A DNA stretch of 5,002 bases. Origin: Candidatus Roizmanbacteria bacterium CG22_combo_CG10-13_8_21_14_all_34_12. Its GTDB lineage: Bacteria; Patescibacteriota; Microgenomatia; UBA1406; GWC2-37-13. A model generated the notes under the pieces. It saw only the letters and a program-made list of their open reading frames with translations, searched no databases and was not told the origin of the DNA. The stretch is from contig PCTC01000075.1 of assembly GCA_002786595.1 (NCBI GenBank), forward strand, positions 1 through 5,002, in the 5' to 3' direction. Position 1 is the first letter of the stretch; each line of letters begins with the position of its first letter. This document shows, in pieces, positions 1 to 4,672 of this stretch. The position numbers and the translations under genes were made by a program.

Positions 1-14
1 TGGCGAAATACCTA

Positions 15-43
15 TTGACAACCGTCTAAATATGGTTGATAAT
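15..43 (+). promoter_or_regulatory. Sigma70-type promoter of mraZ and probably the whole cluster
   Basis: The -35 box TTGACA (15-20) matches consensus exactly. It is followed by a 17-base spacer and a -10 box GATAAT (38-43), which matches at 5 of 6 positions. A start 6-8 bases beyond the -10 box falls at about 49-51, directly against the mraZ ATG at 52, so the transcript would be leaderless or carry only one to three leader bases. The box match and spacing are seen in the sequence; activity and start site are inferred. Bases 1-14 show nothing recognisable. Confidence 0.8.
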
Positions 44-66
44 GGAATCATATGGTGTTTTTTGGT
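32..66 (+). promoter_or_regulatory. Predicted MraZ operator: four TGG repeats at 10-bp period
   Basis: TGG occurs at 33-35, 43-45, 53-55 and 63-65, exactly 10 bp apart. The surrounding sequences are ATGGT, ATGGA, ATGGT and TTGGT. Known MraZ boxes are short G-rich direct repeats on one helical face (TGGGN separated by 5 bp in E. coli, also a 10-bp period in Mycoplasma). Here the repeats cover the -10 box, the predicted start site and the first five codons, so a bound MraZ ring would block polymerase and possibly translation initiation. The repeats are seen directly; the function is inferred from the position in front of mraZ. Confidence 0.6.
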
Positions 67-447
67 GAATATCAAATCAACTTTTCAGGCTCGGGTAGAT
101 TACTTTTGCCAAAAAAAGTTCGGGAGCTTCTTAAAGGTAATACTTTCATCTTAACAAAAGGCTTTGGAAGCTGTCTTTCCGGTTATGATAAAGATGATTG
201 GGAAAAAAGAGCAACAGAGCTCTTAAATCCATCACTGCTTCAGCCAAATGATATGGATAATCGCCGTTATATCTTTTCATCATTAGTTTATTTAGAGATA
301 GATGAACAAGGCCGGTTTGTAGTTCCAAAAAACCTACTTGAATACGGTCAGTTAAAAGAAAAAGTAGTCATTATTGGAGTGGGAGATCATTTTGAGATAT
401 GGGAAGCAAGCAAATGGGAAACTTATAAATTAAGTATTAAGAATTAA
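52..447 (+). CDS. mraZ: MraZ, transcriptional regulator of the dcw cluster
   Basis: MraZ is a DNA-binding protein of the AbrB/SpoVT fold. It forms a ring and controls its own dcw operon. At 131 residues it is slightly shorter than the usual 140-150. Both swapped-hairpin half-domains are visible. The first has FFGEY near residues 3-7 and SGSGRLLLPKKVREL from residue 12. The second has DEQGRFVVP at 84-92, followed by the typical GDHFEIWEASKWETY at 111-125. The family's DxxxR signature is intact in the second half (D84, R88). In the first half the Asp is replaced by Ser12 while Arg16 is kept. The ATG at 52 is chosen because the family normally starts two or three residues before GEY. No Shine-Dalgarno sequence is present, which fits the leaderless promoter. 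The last codons (KLSIKN and stop) lie inside a heptamer repeat array. Confidence 0.96.
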   Translation: MVFFGEYQINFSGSGRLLLPKKVRELLKGNTFILTKGFGSCLSGYDKDDWEKRATELLNPSLLQPNDMDNRRYIFSSLVYLEIDEQGRFVVPKNLLEYGQLKEKVVIIGVGDHFEIWEASKWETYKLSIKN

Positions 448-456
448 GTATTAAGT
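429..456 (+). repeat. Heptamer tandem array at the mraZ-rsmH junction
   Basis: Four consecutive 7-bp units, ATTAAGT, ATTAAGA, ATTAAGT and ATTAAGT, fill 429-456. The same sequence can be read as an exact 14-bp tandem duplication (428-441 and 442-455). The array covers the last five mraZ codons and the stop codon and ends directly against the rsmH ATG at 457, so it occupies the place of a ribosome binding site without resembling one. Its unit resembles the NTTAAAN heptamers of the ftsI-murE gap. Any role in translation or RNA structure is unknown. Confidence 0.75.
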
Positions 457-1293
457 ATGCATACACCTGTTTTGTTGACCCAAGTCATGGAAGCGTTAGA
501 AATTAAAAAAGATGGTCTTTATATTGATGCCACTTTTGGGGAGGGAGGTTATACCGAAGCAATATTAAATAAGGGGGGGAAGGTGTTGGGAATAGACCTA
601 GACGAAGAGCAGTTAAAGAGTTCACGTGTTAACGAGTTAACGAATTTAAAACTGGTTCAGGGAAACTTTGGGGATATTGAAAAAATTGCCAAAGAAAATA
701 ATTTTTTTCCGGTTGATGGAGTAGTTTTTGACTTAGGTTTATCGATGAGACAGATCAGTCAATCAGGTCGGGGATTTAGTTTTAAAAAAGTTTTTGAACC
801 TTTAGATATGAGAATGAGCCTAAATTCAGAAATGACTGCCGGATATTTATTAAATCACCTGTCTGAATCAGAACTTTTTGATGTTTTTGCCAAGAACTCT
901 GAAGAAATAAATTCTCAAAAGATTGCTCGTGAAGTAATTATTAAGCGTCAATTTAAAGAATTAGAAACAGTTGGTGACCTGACAAGTTGTATCGATAAAG
1001 CAATAGGAGAGCAAGACAATAATGCCTATAAACGTATTTTTCAAGCTTTACGGATTCAGGTAAATGAAGAATTTGAAAACTTGAAAAATGGTTTAATCGG
1101 AGCCACAAAAATTATTAAAGACGACGGAAAGATAGCCGTTGTCACTTTTCATTCTTTAGAAGATCGAATTGTTAAAAATTTTACAAAAACTGGTGGAATA
1201 AAACTATTAAACAAAAAGCCAATTATGAATCGAAGAGGTAGAACTTTTGAAAAAGTAGCTAAATTAAGATTGATAGTTAAAGATATTCTATGA
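457..1293 (+). CDS. rsmH: RsmH, 16S rRNA m4C1402 N4-methyltransferase (MraW)
   Basis: RsmH methylates N4 of C1402 in the decoding centre of 16S rRNA using S-adenosylmethionine. The start MHTPVLL is the classic family N-terminus. The SAM pocket is seen as DATFGEGGYT (24-33) and GIDLDEEQL (45-53). Further family motifs are DGVVFDLGLS (87-96), RGFSF (105-109), PLDMRM (115-120), FQALRIQVNEEF (195-206) and FHSLEDRIVK (231-240). The protein has 278 residues against about 310 in E. coli. The shortening is in the C-terminal part, where the usual region between the FHSLEDR motif and the final SAKLR motif is compact (KPIMNRRGRTFEKVAKLR, 254-271). The Cys-containing loop of many homologues is absent. 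It starts 9 bases after mraZ and its TGA overlaps the next ATG (ATGA), suggesting translational coupling. Confidence 0.98.
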   Translation: MHTPVLLTQVMEALEIKKDGLYIDATFGEGGYTEAILNKGGKVLGIDLDEEQLKSSRVNELTNLKLVQGNFGDIEKIAKENNFFPVDGVVFDLGLSMRQISQSGRGFSFKKVFEPLDMRMSLNSEMTAGYLLNHLSESELFDVFAKNSEEINSQKIAREVIIKRQFKELETVGDLTSCIDKAIGEQDNNAYKRIFQALRIQVNEEFENLKNGLIGATKIIKDDGKIAVVTFHSLEDRIVKNFTKTGGIKLLNKKPIMNRRGRTFEKVAKLRLIVKDIL

Positions 1294-1562
1294 AAAATAT
1301 ATTTTTGAAAACAACGGGGTTAATAATGACAGGGTTGGTCATCGCCAATCTTTTTGTTTTTATTTCCGGAATAGTAATAAGTGACGAAATAAATAATTTT
1401 GAACAAAAGACTGACAATCTTCATAAAATTAATCTGACTTTAGAAAAGGAAGCGGCCAACCTTGGTTCAATTAAGTTTGCGCTAAGTCAAGCAAAAGAGT
1501 TTGGTTTTACCAATTCGACAGCTCCCCAATACATCGATCAGTTAAAGTTTGCATATAGATAA
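1290..1562 (+). CDS. ftsL: FtsL-like division protein (single TM plus coiled coil)
   Basis: This 90-residue protein has a short basic N-terminus (MKNIFLK), one hydrophobic segment at about residues 8-30, and then a hydrophilic helix with heptad-like hydrophobic spacing (about 33-70). The stretch LTLEKEAANLGSIKFALSQA (49-68), followed by KEFGF, resembles the FtsL/DivIC pattern of a coiled coil ending near a short Gly-containing motif. FtsL is a bitopic divisome protein that pairs with FtsB/DivIC and helps activate FtsI and FtsW at the septum. The gene occupies the canonical ftsL slot between rsmH and ftsI and is joined to rsmH by an ATGA overlap. FtsL sequences are poorly conserved, so the call rests on topology, size and position rather than diagnostic residues. 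A DivIC-type protein is the main alternative. Confidence 0.75.
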   Translation: MKNIFLKTTGLIMTGLVIANLFVFISGIVISDEINNFEQKTDNLHKINLTLEKEAANLGSIKFALSQAKEFGFTNSTAPQYIDQLKFAYR

Positions 1563-1569
1563 TTTATAG

Positions 1570-1583
1570 TGAGCGTAGTCGAA
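1570..1583. repeat. TGAGCGTAGTCGAA motif between ftsL and ftsI
   Basis: The 23-base gap before ftsI contains this GC-richer 14-mer, which stands out from its AT-rich surroundings. From memory it resembles one arm of a dispersed intergenic repeat (the TTCGACTNCGCTCA type) seen in many environmental bacterial genomes; this could not be checked here. It is bordered by a short inverted pair, ATAGT (1566-1570) and ACTAT (1583-1587), whose right side includes the first two bases of the ftsI ATG. It lies where a ribosome binding site would be expected, but no GGAGG-like sequence is present. Confidence 0.4.
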
Positions 1584-1585
1584 CT

Positions 1586-3241
1586 ATGAAAATTAAATTT
1601 ATTTTTCTTCTTTTTATTGTTTTTTATTTGACAATTGTTGTTCGGCTATTTTTTCTTCAAGTCATATATTCGCCTGCAAACAAAAGCGAGTATTTAAAAA
1701 CAAATAAACTTAATCCCATCAGAGGAAGAATTTATGATCAAGAAAATCAAGCTTTAGTTTTAAATCAAAATAGTTATCAACTATATGTCGAGCCAAAAAA
1801 GATTGAAGACAAAGATAAGCTTTTGCGTTTATTAAGTGAGAGTTTAAAGGTTGAGGAAGCTTCTATTTCAGCGAAGCTTGATATGTCTAAATATTGGGTC
1901 GCGATTGCAGGTGGCCTACCTCAAGAACAGAAAGATAAAATTGATAAGTTAAATTTAAAAGGGATAGGTTTTGATTATCAGACAAAAAGATTTTATCCGG
2001 AAGCTTCTCTTTCAGCTCATATATTGGGTTTTTTAGGTAAAGATAATCAAGGTGAAGATGTTGGGCATTTAGGATTAGAGGGATTTTATGATCGTGATTT
2101 GAGAGGTTTACCGGGATTTGTAGAAACAGAGAGAGATATTTTGGGGCGGCCAATATTAATAGGGGTTCAACAAAGAGTTGAGGCGGAAGATGGTCGTGAT
2201 CTTATTTTAACAATAGACAAAAATGTCCAGGAAATCAGCAAAAACAGATTACTTGAAGGATTGGAAAAATATAAAGCAAAAAAAGGATGTGTCATTACGG
2301 CAGATCCAAAAACCATGGCAATTTTGTCTTTAGTTTGTCTTCCTGATTATGATATAGAAAAGTATTATTTATTTAATGAAAATTTTTATAAAAACTTAGC
2401 TATTGCTGATCTTTATGAACCAGGATCGGTATTTAAACCTCTGATTGTGGCGGCGGCACTGGACGAAAAAAAAATCAAGCCTAATGACACCTACAACGAA
2501 ACCGGTCAGATTGCTGTTGGCGAATACAATATAAAAACATGGAATGATAAATATGAAGGAAAGATTTCGATGACAAGAATTTTAGAAAAATCATCAAACG
2601 TTGGTATGGTCTATATTGGAGAAAAATTAGGGAATAAAAAAATCTATAATTATCTTGAAAAATTCGGATTCGGTCAAAATACCGGTATAGATCTTGAAGG
2701 GGAAGCAAGTGGTTATTTAAAACCCAAAGCAAATTGGTATCCGATTGATTATGCAACGGTAACTTTTGGTCAAGGAATTGCAATTACTCCAATACAAATG
2801 ATTCGTGCCTTTGCCTCAATCATTAACGGTGGATATTTAATGAAGCCATATATAGTGCAAAAAATTATTTCTAAGAATAAAATTACGGAAATCAAACCAC
2901 AGGTAGAGAGAAGGGTTGTTTCTCAAATGACATCAGAAATTATTAGAAAAATGTTAATTTCTACAGTTGAAAACGCTGAAGCCAAATGGGACCGGCCAAA
3001 AGGGTTTTTAATTGGGGGAAAAACCGGGACGGCGCAAGTGCCAATTAAAGGAATTTACGATGCCTCAAAGACAATTGCTTCTTTTATTGGTTTTGCACCG
3101 GCTAATAATCCTAGGTTTTTGACTTTTGTTATTCTTTATGAGCCTCAATCATCGCAGTGGGGATCAGAAACAGCCGCACCTTTATTTTTTGAAATCACAA
3201 AGGATCTTATAGTATACTATGGCATATCACCAAGCCAGTAA
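1586..3241 (+). CDS. ftsI: FtsI, class B penicillin-binding protein (septal transpeptidase)
   Basis: FtsI is a membrane-anchored D,D-transpeptidase that cross-links septal peptidoglycan with FtsW. Residues 4-25 form one transmembrane anchor with the catalytic part outside. The PBP dimer/pedestal domain starts at PIRGRIYDQ (44-52) and includes GHLGLEGFYDRDLRG (160-174). The transpeptidase domain spans about 205-545 with all three active-site motifs. These are SVFK with the nucleophile Ser281 and Lys284, SSN at 336-338, and KTGT at 479-482. FGQGIAITPIQMIRA (394-408) and IASFIGFAPANNPR (497-510) are further family hallmarks. The length, 551 residues, is normal for a class B PBP, and no PASTA domains follow. 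The ATG at 1586 is supported by the anchor starting directly after MKIK. Its position after the FtsL-like gene favours FtsI over the elongation-type PBP2. Confidence 0.97.
   Translation: MKIKFIFLLFIVFYLTIVVRLFFLQVIYSPANKSEYLKTNKLNPIRGRIYDQENQALVLNQNSYQLYVEPKKIEDKDKLLRLLSESLKVEEASISAKLDMSKYWVAIAGGLPQEQKDKIDKLNLKGIGFDYQTKRFYPEASLSAHILGFLGKDNQGEDVGHLGLEGFYDRDLRGLPGFVETERDILGRPILIGVQQRVEAEDGRDLILTIDKNVQEISKNRLLEGLEKYKAKKGCVITADPKTMAILSLVCLPDYDIEKYYLFNENFYKNLAIADLYEPGSVFKPLIVAAALDEKKIKPNDTYNETGQIAVGEYNIKTWNDKYEGKISMTRILEKSSNVGMVYIGEKLGNKKIYNYLEKFGFGQNTGIDLEGEASGYLKPKANWYPIDYATVTFGQGIAITPIQMIRAFASIINGGYLMKPYIVQKIISKNKITEIKPQVERRVVSQMTSEIIRKMLISTVENAEAKWDRPKGFLIGGKTGTAQVPIKGIYDASKTIASFIGFAPANNPRFLTFVILYEPQSSQWGSETAAPLFFEITKDLIVYYGISPSQ
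3189..3218 (+). promoter_or_regulatory. Possible promoter for murE inside the ftsI 3' end
   Basis: TTGAAA (3189-3194), an 18-base spacer and TATACT (3213-3218) match sigma70 boxes at 5 of 6 positions each. The -10 box lies in a perfect 12-bp palindrome, ATAGTATACTAT (3209-3220). A start near 3225 would give a leader of about 225 bases containing the whole heptamer-repeat gap before murE. AT-rich DNA produces such matches by chance, so this is tentative. Confidence 0.35.
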
Positions 3242-3450
3242 TTAAATATTAAATCTTAAATATTAAAGGTTAAAGAAACAGTTAAACGTTTAAAACTTAA
3301 ACGGTTAAAAAAACTATTAAACCTTAAACATTAAACAAATAATTTGTTTATTTAACAGTTTAGTGTTTATAAGTTTATTTAAGTTTTAACAGTTTAATAT
3401 TTAACAGTTTATTTAAAAATTAATATTTAATCTTTAACCTTTTAAACGAT
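3241..3450. repeat. Mirrored heptamer repeat arrays filling the ftsI-murE gap
   Basis: The gap has no coding potential and is more than 80% A+T. The left arm (3241-3336) is A-rich and made of NTTAAAN heptamers. Five are consecutive from 3241: ATTAAAT, ATTAAAT, CTTAAAT, ATTAAAG, GTTAAAG. Further units include GTTAAAC, CTTAAAC and ATTAAAC. The right arm (about 3342-3442) is T-rich and holds the same units in reverse complement, including four in tandem at 3411-3438. Exact 12-bp inverted pairs link the arms: 3265-3276 with 3431-3442, and 3241-3252 with 3420-3431. The 11-mer TTAACAGTTTA occurs three times (3352, 3386, 3401). The transcript could fold into a long imperfect hairpin. No ribosome binding site is seen before the murE ATG. 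Confidence 0.8.
3332..3350. repeat. Perfect inverted repeat at the centre of the gap
   Basis: TAAACAAAT (3332-3340), one base, then ATTTGTTTA (3342-3350) form perfect 9-bp arms at the point where the two opposed heptamer arms meet. The one-base loop means that RNA would open two or more inner pairs. The stem is almost all A-T and no T-run follows, so it is not a good intrinsic terminator. It marks the symmetry centre of the larger structure. Confidence 0.6.
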
Positions 3451-4593
3451 ATGCAGAAACTAAAAAATATTTACCACTTATTTCAAGCAGTTCTAGCTAA
3501 TATTCTTTATGGCTTTCCCAGTCGGCGCCTTAAAGTAATTGGTATTACCGGTACTGATGGAAAGACTACTACGACTCATCTGATTGCGCATATATTGAAG
3601 ACGGCAAGAAAAAAGGTTTCTTTTGTTTCTACTGTTTATGCATCAATCGGGGGCAAAGAATCCGATACCGGCTTTCATGTGACAACTCCCAACCCGTTTG
3701 CTTTGCAAAAATTATTAAAACAGTCGGCTGATAACAAGGATGAATATTTTGTATTGGAAACTACTTCTCATGCGCTTGATCAAAATCGGGTCTGGGGTAT
3801 CAGCTATGAAGTTGTCATAATTACTAATATCACCCATGAACATCTTGACTATCATAAAAATCATGAAGAGTATAGAAACACAAAATATAAATTATTAAAA
3901 ATGGCAAAAGTTGGTATAAAAAATACAGACAAAATAATTGGTTTAATTAAAAAAATTCCAAATTTAACTCAATTTAATCAATATAACTATTCAGCAGCTT
4001 ACACAGTTTGTAAGCAGTTAGGATTATCAGATAACGTGATATTAAAGGCGATGGAAACGTTTAAGTTGCCGAAAGGCAGATTGGATTTAGTTTATGATAA
4101 AAATTTTAAAATTATTATCGATTTTGCTCACACTCCGAATGCTTTTTTAGAACTACTTCCTGCCGTTAGAAAACTTTATTTAAAAAAAGGTGGCAATCTT
4201 ATTCATGTTTTTGGATCGGCTGGACTGCGTGATTTTACCAAAAGGCCTTTGATGGGTGAAGCGTCGTCAAAATTTGCTGACGATATTTATGTCACCGAAG
4301 AAGACTATCGAACAGAAGAGTTACAAAAAATATGTGATCAGATTGCATCTGGAATCAAAGAAAAAAACTACCAAATCATTCCAAATAGACAAGAAGCAAT
4401 TAATCAAGCAATTATGGCCGCTAAAAAAAATGACGTTGTTGTTTTGACAGGTAAGGCCCATGAGAAGAGCTTATGTCGAGGAAAGGCAGAGTATCCGTGG
4501 GATGAATACGCAGCCGTATCAAAAGCTTTAGAAAATACTACAAATACTATCAATCCGACAAATAAACAAATAAATGTTTTAATAAACCAATAA
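3451..4593 (+). CDS. murE: Short MurE-like Mur ligase without N-terminal UDP-binding domain
   Basis: This is an ATP-dependent ligase that by family would add the third amino acid to UDP-MurNAc-dipeptide in the cytoplasm. Visible motifs are P-loop TGTDGKTTT (33-41, Lys38), TTPNPFALQ (78-86), ETTSHALDQNR (103-113), TNITHEHLDYH (125-135), the probable carbamylated lysine Lys145, DFAHTP (224-229), FGSAGLRDFTKRP (254-266) and GKAHE (334-338). It has 380 residues against about 490 for ordinary MurE. The P-loop starts at residue 33, so domain 1 is missing, and an in-frame TAA at 3421 with no start codon after it excludes an upstream extension. Compared with E. coli MurE, about 50 residues are also lacking after Lys145. 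The substrate motif DNPR reads EDYR (284-287), so the amino acid added cannot be predicted. Residues 361-380 are a repeat-derived tail. A related Mur-type ligase function is possible. Confidence 0.88.
   Translation: MQKLKNIYHLFQAVLANILYGFPSRRLKVIGITGTDGKTTTTHLIAHILKTARKKVSFVSTVYASIGGKESDTGFHVTTPNPFALQKLLKQSADNKDEYFVLETTSHALDQNRVWGISYEVVIITNITHEHLDYHKNHEEYRNTKYKLLKMAKVGIKNTDKIIGLIKKIPNLTQFNQYNYSAAYTVCKQLGLSDNVILKAMETFKLPKGRLDLVYDKNFKIIIDFAHTPNAFLELLPAVRKLYLKKGGNLIHVFGSAGLRDFTKRPLMGEASSKFADDIYVTEEDYRTEELQKICDQIASGIKEKNYQIIPNRQEAINQAIMAAKKNDVVVLTGKAHEKSLCRGKAEYPWDEYAAVSKALENTTNTINPTNKQINVLINQ
4534..4576 (+). repeat. 9-bp tandem units encoding the MurE C-terminal tail
   Basis: Units AATACTACA (4534-4542), AATACTATC (4543-4551) and AATCCGACA (4552-4560) are consecutive 9-mers, followed by shorter AATAAACA (4561-4568) and AATAAATG (4569-4576). 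The 9-bp units are in the murE reading frame and read Asn-Thr-Thr, Asn-Thr-Ile, Asn-Pro-Thr. The same unit family recurs in reverse complement at 4626-4672. Confidence 0.75.
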
Positions 4594-4639
4594 TTTAATA
4601 ATTTGGACATTTGTTTTTTATATTTAATTATTTATTGGT
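4586..4639 (+). terminator. Weak candidate hairpin after murE
   Basis: ACCAATAA (4586-4593, covering the murE stop) pairs exactly with TTATTGGT (4632-4639). Between them lies a T6 run (4614-4619). A second weak pairing, between the AAACAAAT-type sequence near 4565-4575 and CATTTGTTT (4608-4616), would place that T-run directly after a stem. All stems are A-T rich, so termination is uncertain; the pairing may be a by-product of the inverted repeat arrays. Confidence 0.25.
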
Positions 4640-4672
4640 AGTATTGGTCTGGATTGGTCGGATTTGTTTATT
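4626..4672 (-). repeat. Inverted copy of the 9-bp array ending at the pgeF start
   Basis: Read on the minus strand from 4672, the units are AATAAACA, AATCCGACC, AATCCAGACC, AATACTACC and AATAAATAATT. They belong to the same family as the murE tail units (AATAAACA identical; AATCCGACA against AATCCGACC; AATACTACA against AATACTACC). On the plus strand they appear as ATTGGT at 4634, 4643 and 4653, then ATTTGTTT. The array ends exactly before the pgeF ATG. With the murE-tail array it can form an imperfect hairpin with a loop of about 50 bases. Confidence 0.75.

Noticed and set aside
1887..2153. Minus-strand open frame inside ftsI, and a similar one at 2481-2783
   Set aside because: Both lie wholly within the conserved ftsI coding sequence and translate to leucine-rich, low-information products typical of antisense shadows.
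3241..3450. Replication origin or CRISPR-like array in the AT-rich repeat gap
   Set aside because: No DnaA box (TTATCCACA-like) is visible, and the units are contiguous 7-mers without unique spacers, so neither an origin nor a CRISPR is supported.
3242..3450. Missing N-terminal domain of MurE hidden upstream by a frameshift
   Set aside because: The gap is low-complexity TTAAA repeat in all frames, with an in-frame stop at 3421-3423, and cannot encode a Mur N-terminal domain.
4404..4610. Minus-strand open frame over the murE 3' end with a hydrophobic stretch
   Set aside because: It is antisense to conserved MurE motifs such as GKAHE and to the repeat tail; the hydrophobicity reflects the complement of the AT-rich repeats.
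4634..4668. ATTGGT repeats before pgeF as a second MraZ operator
   Set aside because: The spacing is 9 then 10 bp rather than a constant 10, and the units are explained better as the inverted copy of the 9-bp array in the murE tail.
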